Made by a program: the position numbers and the translations under genes. Shown one piece after another: positions 1-7,291 of a DNA stretch of 21,023 nt; positions within the stretch are counted from its first letter, which is position 1; each line of letters opens with the position of its first letter. Source of the stretch: an uncultured Actinomycetes bacterium (GTDB taxonomy: Bacteria; Actinomycetota; Actinomycetes; Mycobacteriales; Mycobacteriaceae); the NCBI GenBank assembly GCA_903911165.1, contig CAIWCQ010000376.1, forward strand, positions 1-21,023. The letters run 5' to 3'. The notes below the pieces were generated by a model. That model was not told where the DNA came from. It worked only from the letters and a program-made list of their open reading frames with translations, and made no database searches.

Positions 1-1161
1 ACCGGCATCGTCTTCGGGCCGGTGGCGACGCAGGCGCTCGCCGACTGGGGCGCCGACGTCATCAAGGTCGAGCCGCCCGGCGCCCCGGATCCGCTGCGCA
101 CCTGGGGGCAGGCCGAACTGGACGGTCACCACTTCTTCTGGACCGTGCACGCCCGCAACAAGAAGGCGATCACACTCAACCTGCGCGAGGCCCGTGGTCG
201 CGAACTTTTCCTAGACCTCGTCGAGCGCTCCGACATCATCGTGGAGAACTTCCGGCCCGGCACGCTGGAGAAGTGGAACCTCGGCTACGACGTTCTGCGC
301 CAACGTAATCCCGGCATCATCCTGGTGCGGGTGTCGGGCTATGGCCAGACCGGTCCGGATTCCGGAAAGGCGGGCTATGCGTCGGTGGCCGAAGCGGCCA
401 GCGGACTGCGGCACATGAACGGCTTCCCAGGCGGACCACCGCCGCGGATGGCGCTCTCCCTCGGCGACACGCTGGCCGGCATGTTCGCCGCCCAGGGTGC
501 ACTCGCCGCGCTGTACCGCCGCACCATCACCGGCGAGGGTCAGGTCGTCGACGTCGCGCTGATCGAGGCCTGCCTGGCCGTGCAGGAGTCCACCATCCCC
601 GACTACGACGTCGGCGGCGTCGTTCGGGGACCGTCGGGCACCCGACTGGAGGGTCTCGCGCCGTCGAACATTTACCGGACCGCCGACGACAGTTGGGTAG
701 TGATCGCCGCCAATCAGGACACCGTCTTCCGCCGGTTGTGCACGGCGATGGGCCAACCCGAACTTGCGACCGACGAGCGTTTCATCGATCACCTCGCGCG
801 CGGGCGGAACCAGGATGAGATCGACGCCATCATCAGTGACTGGGCCCAGACGCGACAACCCGGTGACATCATCGACACCCTCAGCGCCGCGGGCGTGGTC
901 GCCGGGCCGATCAATACCGTCGCCGAGGTCGTGCGTGACCCGCAGTTGCTCGCTCGCGGCATGCTGGTGGAGCACTACGACGAGCGTATCGAGCGCAATG
1001 TCCTGGGGCCCGGGATCATTCCGGTGCTATCGGCCACTCCGGGTGGGGTGCGCTCAGCCGGATCGGCGCGGCCTGGCCAGCACAACGCCGAGGTATACGG
1101 CCAACTGCTGGGCCTGGGCGCCGAGGAACTGAACCAGTTGATCGAACAAGGAGTGCTGTGA
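1..1161 (+). CDS. CaiB/BaiF family (class III) CoA-transferase, 5' partial
   Basis: This protein moves coenzyme A between an acyl-CoA donor and a carboxylic acid in the cytoplasm. The reading frame is open from base 1, so the true start lies outside the window. A GTG at 22 is internal to the conserved N-terminal block that reads G-P-V-A-T-Q-A-L-A-D-W-G-A-D-V-I-K-V-E. Other family hallmarks are the RNKK-IT-LNL block, the DI-IVENFRPGTLEK block and VSGYGQTGP. The Asp encoded at 466-468 (in L-G-D-T-L-A-G) aligns with the catalytic Asp that forms the mixed anhydride in class III transferases. The stop overlaps the GTG of the following HMG-CoA lyase gene by 4 nt, so the two are probably translationally coupled. 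This pairing suggests, by inference, a hydroxymethylglutarate-type CoA acceptor, as for human SUGCT. Other dicarboxylates are equally possible. Confidence 0.93.
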   Translation, partial: TGIVFGPVATQALADWGADVIKVEPPGAPDPLRTWGQAELDGHHFFWTVHARNKKAITLNLREARGRELFLDLVERSDIIVENFRPGTLEKWNLGYDVLRQRNPGIILVRVSGYGQTGPDSGKAGYASVAEAASGLRHMNGFPGGPPPRMALSLGDTLAGMFAAQGALAALYRRTITGEGQVVDVALIEACLAVQESTIPDYDVGGVVRGPSGTRLEGLAPSNIYRTADDSWVVIAANQDTVFRRLCTAMGQPELATDERFIDHLARGRNQDEIDAIISDWAQTRQPGDIIDTLSAAGVVAGPINTVAEVVRDPQLLARGMLVEHYDERIERNVLGPGIIPVLSATPGGVRSAGSARPGQHNAEVYGQLLGLGAEELNQLIEQGVL

Positions 1162-2060
1162 GCACACCCACGCACGTCACGATCCGTGAGGTCGCACTAC
1201 GCGACGGACTGCAGATCGAGCCCCCGATTCCGCTGTCCGCCAAACTCGACATGCTCGCCGCCATCGCCGCGACCGGGGTGCGCGAGGTCGAGGCCACCGC
1301 ATTCGTCTCACCGTCGAAAGTGCCCGCACTGGCCGATGCACCCGAGTTGGCTGCCGCCCTGAGCGACTATCCCGATATCGAGTTCTCCGCCCTGGTAGCC
1401 AGCGCGAACGGTGCACGGCGGGCCATCGCGGCCGGATTCCGATCGGTGGAGTACGTGGTATCCGCCGCCGACGGACACAGCCGCGCCAACGTCGGGCGCA
1501 GCAGTGCCGAGGCCGCCGAACAGATCGCCATTATCACCGCAATCGCCCATGACGCCGGCGTCAGTGTCGAGGTCATCATCTCCACAGCGTGGGATTGCCC
1601 GTTCGACGGACCGACGCCGCCGCAACGCGTCCTCGATATCGTCGATACCGCATGCGATTTCGGCGCCGATCGGATCGCCATCGCCGACACCATCGGCACC
1701 GCGACACCCGGACGGGTCACCGAACTCGTGAACCTGGTCCTCCCACATGTCGGCGAGCGGCCGCTGGGAGCGCACTTCCACAACACCCGCGGTGCGGGAC
1801 TGGCCAGTGCCTGGGCCGCGGTACAGGCCGGTGTGGCGCGTCTGGATTCATCGATCGGCGGCTTGGGCGGCTGCCCGTTCGCGCCGGGCGCCAGCGGCAA
1901 TATCGCCACCGAGGATCTGGTGTATCTGCTTCGCGACAGCGGGGTTGGCGTCGACATTGACCTTGATGCTGCGATCGAGGCGGCCCGGGTCGCCCGCACC
2001 GCGGTAGGCCACGACCTGCCCAGCGCACTGCTGCGTGCGGGCGACCGGATCCAGAGCTGA
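1158..2060 (+). CDS. Hydroxymethylglutaryl-CoA lyase family protein
   Basis: HMG-CoA lyases cleave 3-hydroxy-3-methylglutaryl-CoA to acetyl-CoA and acetoacetate, the last step of leucine breakdown. The 300-residue length fits the bacterial enzymes. The TIM-barrel signatures are visible: R15-D16-G-L-Q at the first strand, V-E-A-T-A-F-V-S-P near residue 50, the metal-binding H206-x-H208 followed by N-T-R-G, and the loop G-L-G-G-C239-P-F-A-P-G-A-S-G-N carrying the catalytic Cys. All expected catalytic residues appear to be present, so it is probably active. The GTG start at 1158 overlaps the CoA-transferase stop (GTGA). Related lyases act on other 3-hydroxy-acyl-CoAs, so the substrate is inferred rather than shown. 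The stop lies one base before the likely start of the TetR gene. Confidence 0.92.
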   Translation: MSTPTHVTIREVALRDGLQIEPPIPLSAKLDMLAAIAATGVREVEATAFVSPSKVPALADAPELAAALSDYPDIEFSALVASANGARRAIAAGFRSVEYVVSAADGHSRANVGRSSAEAAEQIAIITAIAHDAGVSVEVIISTAWDCPFDGPTPPQRVLDIVDTACDFGADRIAIADTIGTATPGRVTELVNLVLPHVGERPLGAHFHNTRGAGLASAWAAVQAGVARLDSSIGGLGGCPFAPGASGNIATEDLVYLLRDSGVGVDIDLDAAIEAARVARTAVGHDLPSALLRAGDRIQS

Positions 2061-2061
2061 C

Positions 2062-2652
2062 GTGACCGCCGTCGACATCGCCCGGCCGCTGAGCAGCAAG
2101 GGCCGTCAGACCCGCCAGTCGATAGAAGATGCCGGCCGAAAGCTGTTCGCCCAGCGCGGATTTCACGGCACCACGCTGGCCGATATCACCGCCGCGGCCG
2201 ATAGGTCGCCGGCATCGTTCTACCGCTACTTCACCGACAAGGAGGACCTGCTGGCCGGGCTGGCCGAGTCGTTCCTGCGAGAGGTCGTCGAACTCCCAAA
2301 GATTCCGGACGATCACGACTTCTTCGTCTCCGCAGTGGGCCTCTATTGGGACATGTTCAAACCCAACATCGGCATCATGGTCGCCGTCGACCAACTCGCT
2401 GCAACCGAGTCACGGTTCGCCCTACTGCAGAGGCGGTTCCGCAAGTTTGGAACGGACATCGTCGGCGCCTCAGTGCGCCGAGCCAAGCAGCAGGGGTACG
2501 CCGCCGACTTGGACGCCGATCACATCGCGCTCGCGATCGCCCTGCTGTTCGAGCGCTTCACCAGCGTCAGCGTGTCCGAAGGCCTGTCTGATGAAGCAGC
2601 TATCACGACGTTGTCCACGATCTGGAAAAAGACCCTCTACGGCCGCCCCTAG
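2062..2652 (+). CDS. TetR/AcrR family transcriptional regulator
   Basis: This is a 196-residue one-component repressor-type protein. The N-terminal helix-turn-helix spans roughly residues 12-60: R-Q-T-R-Q-S-I, then L-F-A-Q-R-G-F-H-G-T-T-L-A-D-I, then the recognition helix region A-S-F-Y-R-Y-F-T-D-K-E-D-L-L. The C-terminal ligand domain is divergent, as usual for the family. The GTG at 2062 is chosen because it leaves one base after the upstream stop. A GTG at 2035 in the same frame would overlap the lyase gene by 26 nt and adds nine poorly TetR-like residues. The gene sits inside the acyl-CoA catabolic cluster, so it probably controls this cluster in response to an acyl-CoA or acid. That is inference, and no operator was identified within the window. 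Confidence 0.9.
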   Translation: MTAVDIARPLSSKGRQTRQSIEDAGRKLFAQRGFHGTTLADITAAADRSPASFYRYFTDKEDLLAGLAESFLREVVELPKIPDDHDFFVSAVGLYWDMFKPNIGIMVAVDQLAATESRFALLQRRFRKFGTDIVGASVRRAKQQGYAADLDADHIALAIALLFERFTSVSVSEGLSDEAAITTLSTIWKKTLYGRP

Positions 2653-2656
2653 GAGA
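2651..2656 (+). promoter_or_regulatory. Ribosome binding site of the acyl-CoA dehydrogenase gene
   Basis: AGGAGA lies 4 nt upstream of the ATG at 2661 and overlaps the last two bases of the TetR stop codon. It supports the ATG start and suggests the two genes share a transcript. Confidence 0.7.
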
Positions 2657-2660
2657 ACTG

Positions 2661-3914
2661 ATGGATTTCACCCTGCCCGAGCACCTTCCGGCACTCTTGG
2701 CCGAGATGGACGCGTTCATCGACGCCGAGATCAAACCGCTCGAGCGCGAGAACATGCAGTACTTCGACCGGCGTCGCGAGTTCGCCCGGACGGACCTCGA
2801 CAAAGGCGGCATCCCGAACCGGGACTGGGAGGATCTGCTCGACGAGATGCGCCGTCGCGCTGATGCGGCCGGTTGGCTGCGCTATGGGCTGCCGTCGAAG
2901 TTCGGCGGCCGCGATGGCAGCAACCTCGATATGGCGGTGATCCGGGAACACCTGGCGCACAAGGGACTCGGTCTGCACAACGACCTTCAGGACGAGTCCT
3001 CGATCATCGGCAACTTCCCACAGGTCATCATGATGGACCGGTTCGGCACCGAGGCGCAGAAGGCCGAGTGGATCGAGGCCATGTTCACCGGTAAGAGGTC
3101 GATGGCCTTCGGGCTCACCGAACCCGATCACGGCAGCGATGCCACCTGGCTGGAGACCCGTGCCGAACTCGTCGGTGACGAGTGGGTGATCAACGGCTCC
3201 AAGCGCTGGAACACCGGCGTGCATCGCGCCACCCACGATCTGGTGTTCGCCCGCACCTCCGGGGAGCCCGGTCAGGCGCTCGGCATCACCGCGTTCCTGG
3301 TGCCCTGCGACGCGCCCGGTTTCGAAGTGCCTTACTACTGGTGGACCTTCAACATGCCCACCGATCACGCCGAGGTCGAACTGCGCAACGTGCGGATACC
3401 CGCCGACGCGGTGCTCGGGGAGGTCGACCGCGGACTGGAGGTGGCGCAGACCTTCCTGCACGAGAACCGGATCCGTCAGGCCGCCAGCAGCCTGGGTGCG
3501 GCGCAGTACTGCATCGACCGCGCCGTCACCTACGCCCAAGAGCGGGTGACGTTCGGAAAGCCGCTGGCGGTCAACCAGGCCGTGCAGTGGCCGCTGGTGG
3601 AGTTGCAGACCGAGGCCCAGATGGTGCGACTGCTGGTGCGCTACGCCGCCTGGGAGTTAGACCGCAACCACCACATCGAGGTGTCCGACAAAGTGTCCAT
3701 GGCCAACTACCGCGCCAATCGTCTGGTGTGCGAGGCAGCCGATCGGGCCATGCAGATCCACGGCGGTATCGGCTATAGCCGTCACGAGCCCTTCGAGCAC
3801 ATCTACCGCCATCACCGGCGCTACCGCATCACCGAGGGCGCCGAGGAGATCCAGATGCGCCGGGTGGCCCAGCGGATGTTCAAGTTCGGCCAGCCAAGAA
3901 GAGACCAGGGGTGA
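2661..3914 (+). CDS. Acyl-CoA dehydrogenase (FadE/LvaC-like)
   Basis: This is a cytoplasmic FAD-dependent acyl-CoA dehydrogenase of 417 residues, close to the usual family length. The FAD/substrate loop A-F-G-L-T-E-P-D-H-G-S-D is at about residues 149-160. The C-terminal M-Q-I-H-G-G-I-G-Y block and R-I-T-E-G-A-E-E-I-Q carry Glu392, which aligns with the catalytic base of short/medium-chain dehydrogenases. The N-terminus is all-helical and slightly long. The gene starts at an ATG with a good AGGAGA site. Its stop overlaps the GTG of the phosphotransferase gene by 4 nt. The dehydrogenase plus APH-type kinase arrangement is also found fused in mammalian ACAD10/ACAD11 and as separate genes in the P. 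putida lva operon, where LvaC acts on a 4-phosphoacyl-CoA. A standard beta-oxidation dehydrogenase role remains the alternative. Confidence 0.93.
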   Translation: MDFTLPEHLPALLAEMDAFIDAEIKPLERENMQYFDRRREFARTDLDKGGIPNRDWEDLLDEMRRRADAAGWLRYGLPSKFGGRDGSNLDMAVIREHLAHKGLGLHNDLQDESSIIGNFPQVIMMDRFGTEAQKAEWIEAMFTGKRSMAFGLTEPDHGSDATWLETRAELVGDEWVINGSKRWNTGVHRATHDLVFARTSGEPGQALGITAFLVPCDAPGFEVPYYWWTFNMPTDHAEVELRNVRIPADAVLGEVDRGLEVAQTFLHENRIRQAASSLGAAQYCIDRAVTYAQERVTFGKPLAVNQAVQWPLVELQTEAQMVRLLVRYAAWELDRNHHIEVSDKVSMANYRANRLVCEAADRAMQIHGGIGYSRHEPFEHIYRHHRRYRITEGAEEIQMRRVAQRMFKFGQPRRDQG

Positions 3915-4870
3915 TCGACCAACTCGCGAGTGTTCTGCGGCCGATTCTCGGCGAGGACGTCGCCGCGGAGAACCTGCGCACGCTCACCGGCGGAGCCAGC
4001 CGGATCACCTACGCCTTCGACGCCGTCGTCGGCACCCACCGGAGGCCGCTGATCCTGCGCGCTGCCCCGACCGCTGAGGGGCATTTCGCGAGCATGGAAC
4101 TCGAGGCCGCGGTGCAGGCCGCCGCTGCCAAGTCCGGAGCACCGGTGCCACACATCCTGACCGCATCCAATTCGCCTGCCGCTCTGGGCAATCCGTATCT
4201 CATCTGCGACGAGATCGCCGGAGAGACGATCGTCCGCAAGATACAGCGTCAACTCGACGATGCCGGACGCTCCCGGCTGCTGATCCAGTGCGGTGAGGCA
4301 CTGGCCGCCATCCATCGGGCCGGCACCGATGCGGCCGAGTTGCGGGAACGCGACGAACTCGTCGAATGGCGTCAGCGCCTCGACGATCTGGACGACACCA
4401 CCGCGACCTTCGAGTGGGCCTTTCGCTGGCTGGAGGCAAACCGGCCCGATGCGGGTCCCCGGACGCTGACGCATGGCGATTTCCGAATGGGGAATCTGAT
4501 CGTCGACGGTTCGACGCTCGCAGCGGTGCTGGACTGGGAGGCAGTTCACATCGGTGACATCCACGAAGACCTGGCCTGGTTCTGCGTCCGGGCCTGGCGC
4601 TTCGGGGCGCCGCCGAGCATGGCGGCCGGAGGCCTGGGCTCGATCGGGGAGTTCGTCTCGGCCTACGAGCGCGCCGGCGGAACCCCCGTCGACCGGGCCG
4701 CGCTGCTTTGGTGGCAGGTGCTGGGCACGCTGAAGTGGGGCATCATCTGCCGTTACCAGGCCGAGCGCCATCTCTCCGGTCAGACCCGATCGGTGGAACT
4801 GGCCACCATCGGCCGGCGGGTATGCGAGAACGAGTGGGATGTCCTGGATCTCCTCGAGGGGGCACTGTGA
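3911..4870 (+). CDS. APH-fold phosphotransferase (LvaA / ACAD10-11 kinase-like)
   Basis: This 319-residue protein is a small-molecule kinase of the aminoglycoside phosphotransferase fold. Residues 26-36 (T-G-G-A-S-R-I-T-Y) form the glycine-rich nucleotide loop, and the I-L-R at 48-50 contributes the N-lobe strand. The catalytic motif is H188-G-D190-F-R-M-G-N195, followed by the metal-binding D208-W-E. It is not an antibiotic-resistance kinase by context. It overlaps an acyl-CoA dehydrogenase gene upstream and a small LvaB/DUF6285-like gene downstream, each by a GTGA junction. In P. putida LvaA (with LvaB) phosphorylates 4-hydroxyvaleryl-CoA, and the kinase domains of ACAD10/ACAD11 phosphorylate 4-hydroxyacyl-CoAs. 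I infer the same type of reaction here. The exact acyl chain is unknown. Confidence 0.87.
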   Translation: MIDQLASVLRPILGEDVAAENLRTLTGGASRITYAFDAVVGTHRRPLILRAAPTAEGHFASMELEAAVQAAAAKSGAPVPHILTASNSPAALGNPYLICDEIAGETIVRKIQRQLDDAGRSRLLIQCGEALAAIHRAGTDAAELRERDELVEWRQRLDDLDDTTATFEWAFRWLEANRPDAGPRTLTHGDFRMGNLIVDGSTLAAVLDWEAVHIGDIHEDLAWFCVRAWRFGAPPSMAAGGLGSIGEFVSAYERAGGTPVDRAALLWWQVLGTLKWGIICRYQAERHLSGQTRSVELATIGRRVCENEWDVLDLLEGAL

Positions 4871-5226
4871 GCGAAACCGACAGCGTGAGCCGGAGATTTG
4901 GCAGGCCCACCGCCGCCGAATTGGTCGCCGCCGTCGCCGAGTTCCTCGATGGTGAAGTGCGTTCCACCACCACCGGTGCGGTCAACTTCCACGCTTTGGT
5001 GGCGGCCAACGCCCTGCGAATCGTCGAGCGTGAACTGCTCGATTCCGAGGCCGACGCACCCTGGGCCGCGCTGGCCGCACTGGGTTACGCCGACGAGGAC
5101 GCACTCGCTGGCGCCATCCGCGCCGGCGAACTCGATGGCCGCGACACCGACGTCATCAGCTGCCTGCGGGAACTGGTGCGCCATCGGCTGGCGATCGCCC
5201 ACCCCGGCTACGCTGCACAGACCTAG
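4867..5226 (+). CDS. Small LvaB/DUF6285-like protein
   Basis: The product is 119 residues and starts at a GTG that overlaps the kinase stop (GTGA). No enzyme motif, signal peptide or membrane segment is visible. It looks alpha-helical, with the run R-P-T-A-A-E-L-V-A-A-V-A-E-F-L at about residues 13-27, V-N-F-H-A-L-V-A-A-N-A-L-R-I-V-E-R-E in the middle and a C-terminal L-R-E-L-V-R-H-R-L-A. This pattern resembles, from memory, DUF6285 proteins that sit next to APH-fold kinases. P. putida LvaB is a similarly small protein whose gene overlaps lvaA and which is needed for its kinase activity. I infer a kinase partner or subunit role. The family assignment needs a profile search to be firm. Confidence 0.75.
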   Translation: MSETDSVSRRFGRPTAAELVAAVAEFLDGEVRSTTTGAVNFHALVAANALRIVERELLDSEADAPWAALAALGYADEDALAGAIRAGELDGRDTDVISCLRELVRHRLAIAHPGYAAQT

Positions 5227-5243
5227 CCGTCTTCACCAGGGCG

Positions 5244-5249
5244 TAGCAT
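5244..5249 (+). promoter_or_regulatory. Candidate -10 element for a leaderless receiver transcript
   Basis: TAGCAT matches the mycobacterial -10 consensus TANNNT. Its last T is followed by 6 nt and then the GTG at 5256, the usual distance from -10 to the transcription start. The transcript may therefore begin at the start codon itself, which is common in mycobacteria. No clear -35 box is visible. Confidence 0.45.
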
Positions 5250-5255
5250 CGCCGT

Positions 5256-5654
5256 GTGTCCAGCCCGCAGCCACTACACATCATGGTCTACAGCAGCAAC
5301 GCGGCCACTCGCGAACAGGTCCGGTTGGCCCTGGGCAGCCGCATCCACCCCGAACTGCCGGAGCTGACCTACACCGAGGTCGCCACCGGACCGATGGTCA
5401 TCTCGCTGATGGACGCCGGTGGGTTCGATCTGGTCATTCTCGACGGCGAGGCGTCCCCGGTGGGTGGCATGGGCATCGCCAAACAGCTCAAGGACGAGAT
5501 CACCGGATGCCCGCCGGTACTGCTGCTGACCGGCCGGGCCGACGACGCCTGGCTGGCCAATTGGTCGCGCGCCGAGGCGGCGGTCCCGCATCCGATCGAC
5601 CCGATCCGCCTCGGCGACGCGGTCGTCGGCCTGCTCCGCGCGACTGTGCAGTAA
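5256..5654 (+). CDS. Orphan single-domain response regulator-like protein (Rv3143-like)
   Basis: This is a 132-residue receiver domain without an output domain. The phospho-acceptor position is present as D63 in L-V-I-L-D-G-E, and the switch Thr is present in L-L-L-T-G-R. Two canonical features are missing. The end of strand 1 reads I-M-V-Y-S-S-N instead of an acidic pair, and the conserved K-P before helix 5 reads P-H-P. Mg-dependent phosphorylation may therefore be weak or absent. The GTG at 5256 is preferred because it fits the TAGCAT element; a GTG at 5254 is in another frame. The gene lies directly upstream of nuoA, as Rv3143 does in M. tuberculosis, which has been reported to interact with Nuo. 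A role in tuning complex I is therefore plausible but inferred. Confidence 0.85.
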   Translation: MSSPQPLHIMVYSSNAATREQVRLALGSRIHPELPELTYTEVATGPMVISLMDAGGFDLVILDGEASPVGGMGIAKQLKDEITGCPPVLLLTGRADDAWLANWSRAEAAVPHPIDPIRLGDAVVGLLRATVQ

Positions 5655-5662
5655 CGCCCCGC

Positions 5663-5668
5663 TAGGCT
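5663..5668 (+). promoter_or_regulatory. Candidate -10 element upstream of nuoA
   Basis: TAGGCT fits TANNNT and lies 9 nt after the receiver stop codon. A start site near 5675 would give a leader of about 50 nt before the nuoA ATG at 5728. The -35 region is not recognisable, so this is a motif-based suggestion. The nuo operon could also be read from the receiver promoter. Confidence 0.35.
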
Positions 5669-5684
5669 ATGCCTTCAGCAGGTA

Positions 5685-5700
5685 CCCGAGCACCGTCGGG
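5685..5700 (+). other. Small hairpin in the nuoA leader
   Basis: CCCGA (5685-5689) and TCGGG (5696-5700) are perfect inverted repeats around a 6-nt loop. There is no downstream T-run, so it is not an intrinsic terminator. It could affect leader stability or translation of nuoA, or be chance in GC-rich DNA. Confidence 0.35.
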
Positions 5701-5727
5701 CGCCCGGACGAAGAGTGGAAAATCGCC

Positions 5728-6087
5728 ATGGACCTCTACACGCCGATCCTGGTGCTGGGGGCTATCGCGGCGGTCTTCGCCGTCGTCTCGGTGGCGACCG
5801 CACTGCTGGTCGGACCCAGGCGCTACAACCGCGCCAAGCTCGACGCTTACGAATGCGGCATCGAGCCGATGGCCGGCGATCAACTCGGCCAGCGCTTCCC
5901 GATCAAGTACTACCTGACCGCGATGCTGTTCATCGTCTTCGACATCGAAATCGTGTTCCTCTACCCGTGGGCGGTGTCGTTCGACCGGCTGGGCACCTTC
6001 GCGCTCGTCGAGATGATGATCTTCGTAGCTACGGTGTTCGTCGCATACGCCTACGTCTGGCGAAGGGGTGGTCTGGAATGGGATTAG
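5728..6087 (+). CDS. nuoA: NADH-quinone oxidoreductase subunit A
   Basis: NuoA is a small membrane-arm subunit of complex I located beside NuoH and the quinone channel. The 119 residues contain three hydrophobic helices, at about residues 5-27, 64-85 and 90-110. The conserved loop between helices 1 and 2 is present: [14 protein letters not shown], then F-P-I-K-Y-Y-L-T-A, then [12 protein letters not shown]. The Cys in Y-E-C-G corresponds to the loop Cys known from the active/deactive transition of mitochondrial ND3. It is the first nuo gene, with the ATG at 5728 and only a weak purine-rich ribosome site (GAAGAG). Its 3' end overlaps nuoB by 10 nt, so nuoB is probably coupled. Confidence 0.97.
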   Translation: MDLYTPILVLGAIAAVFAVVSVATALLVGPRRYNRAKLDAYECGIEPMAGDQLGQRFPIKYYLTAMLFIVFDIEIVFLYPWAVSFDRLGTFALVEMMIFVATVFVAYAYVWRRGGLEWD

Positions 6088-6632
6088 AGGAATCGCTGCC
6101 GGCCGGCATTCTGCTGTCCACCGTGGAGAAGGTCGCCGGGTATGTCCGCAAGGGCTCACTGTGGCCCGCCACCTTCGGCTTGGCTTGCTGCGCAATCGAA
6201 ATGATGGCGACGGCATCGCCGCGATACGACATCGCCCGCTTCGGGATGGAGCGATTTTCGGCAACCCCGCGCCAAGCCGACCTGATGATCGTTGCCGGTC
6301 GGGTCAGCCAGAAGATGGCACCGGTGTTGCGTCAGGTCTATGACCAGATGGCCGAACCCAAGTGGGTGCTCGCCATGGGCGTGTGCGCCTCCAGTGGCGG
6401 CATGTTCAACAACTACGCGGTGGTCCAGGGCGTGGACCACGTCGTGCCGGTGGACATCTACCTGCCAGGCTGCCCGCCCCGGCCGGAAATGCTGCTGCAC
6501 GCCATTTTGGCGTTGCACGCCAAGATCGCCGAGATGCCTCTGGGCGTGCACCGCGCCGAGGCGGTGGCCGCCGCCGAGAAGGCGGCATTGGCGTCGCAGC
6601 CGACCATTGAACTCAAAGGCCTGCTGCGATGA
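6078..6632 (+). CDS. nuoB: NADH-quinone oxidoreductase subunit B, N2 cluster subunit
   Basis: NuoB holds the terminal [4Fe-4S] cluster N2, which passes electrons to menaquinone at the interface with NuoD. The 184-residue product has the ligand set Cys37-Cys38 (G-L-A-C-C-A-I-E), Cys103 (G-V-C-A-S-S-G-G) and Cys132 ([10 protein letters not shown]), all intact. The ATG at 6078 is preceded by AAGGGG at 6063-6068, inside the end of nuoA. Longer upstream frames exist but would run through nuoA and have no family similarity. The last residues (a short Ala-rich helix and I-E-L-K-G-L-L-R) form the C-terminal tail seen in actinobacterial NuoB. The stop overlaps the nuoC ATG (ATGA). Confidence 0.98.
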   Translation: MGLEESLPAGILLSTVEKVAGYVRKGSLWPATFGLACCAIEMMATASPRYDIARFGMERFSATPRQADLMIVAGRVSQKMAPVLRQVYDQMAEPKWVLAMGVCASSGGMFNNYAVVQGVDHVVPVDIYLPGCPPRPEMLLHAILALHAKIAEMPLGVHRAEAVAAAEKAALASQPTIELKGLLR

Positions 6633-7291
6633 CCGGTCCGGGACCGGCCGGCGATCGCCGGGGCATGTTCGGCATCAACGGCAGCGGCGACACCTCCGGC
6701 TACGGCAGGCTGGTTCGTCCGGTCGCACTGTCCGGCAGCACGGCGCGCCCCTTCGGCGGGTACTTCGACGAGATCACCGACCGCCTCTCCGACGTGCTGG
6801 GCGCCGAGACGTTCGACGCCGCCATCGTGCGTGCGGTCGTCTTTCGTGACCAGTTGACCTTCGAGGTCGACCGCGACCATCTGCTCACGGTAGCCGCGGC
6901 ACTGCGCGACGACGAGTTGCTGCGTTTCGAATTGTGCTGCGGCACATCGGGTGTGCATTACCCCGACGACGCAGGCCGCGAGTTGCACGCGTTCTACCCG
7001 TTGCTGTCGATCACGCACAACCGCAGGCTGCAACTCGAGGTGACGTGCCCCGACAGCGATCCGCACATTCCGTCGCTGTTCAGTGTGTACCCGACATGCG
7101 ACTGGCACGAACGCGAGGCGTACGACTTCTTCGGGATCATCTTCGACGGTCATCCGGGTCTGACCCGCATCGAGATGCCCGATGACTGGGTCGGTCATCC
7201 GCAACGCAAGGACTATCCGCTCGGCGGGGTTCCGGTGGAGTACCACGGCGCCCAGATCCCGCCGCCCGATCAGCGTAGGTCGTATCACTGA
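6629..7291 (+). CDS. nuoC: NADH-quinone oxidoreductase subunit C (30 kDa type)
   Basis: NuoC is a structural subunit of the connecting module that packs against NuoD and NuoI; it carries no redox centre. The product has 220 residues. The 30-kDa subunit signature is clear: [20 protein letters not shown], then I-E-M-P-D-D-W, then [11 protein letters not shown]. The first ~45 residues are a Gly-rich, probably flexible actinobacterial extension containing a second Met (M13). NuoC is separate here and not fused to NuoD as in E. coli. The ATG at 6629 overlaps the nuoB stop, and its own stop shares one base with the nuoD ATG (TGATG). Confidence 0.97.
   Translation: MTGPGPAGDRRGMFGINGSGDTSGYGRLVRPVALSGSTARPFGGYFDEITDRLSDVLGAETFDAAIVRAVVFRDQLTFEVDRDHLLTVAAALRDDELLRFELCCGTSGVHYPDDAGRELHAFYPLLSITHNRRLQLEVTCPDSDPHIPSLFSVYPTCDWHEREAYDFFGIIFDGHPGLTRIEMPDDWVGHPQRKDYPLGGVPVEYHGAQIPPPDQRRSYH

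Noticed and set aside
2129..2863. 244-codon plus-strand frame overlapping the TetR and acyl-CoA dehydrogenase genes
   Set aside because: Its translation is Ser/Pro/Arg-rich and unlike any family. Both genes in the other frame are clearly real.
3911..4870. Aminoglycoside resistance gene
   Set aside because: The fold matches APH, but the acyl-CoA dehydrogenase and LvaB-like neighbours point to an acyl-CoA kinase. No resistance-specific feature was seen.
5715..6077. 5' extension of the nuoB frame upstream of its ATG at 6078
   Set aside because: The extension runs inside nuoA and has no similarity to NuoB. The family start and a ribosome site both support 6078.
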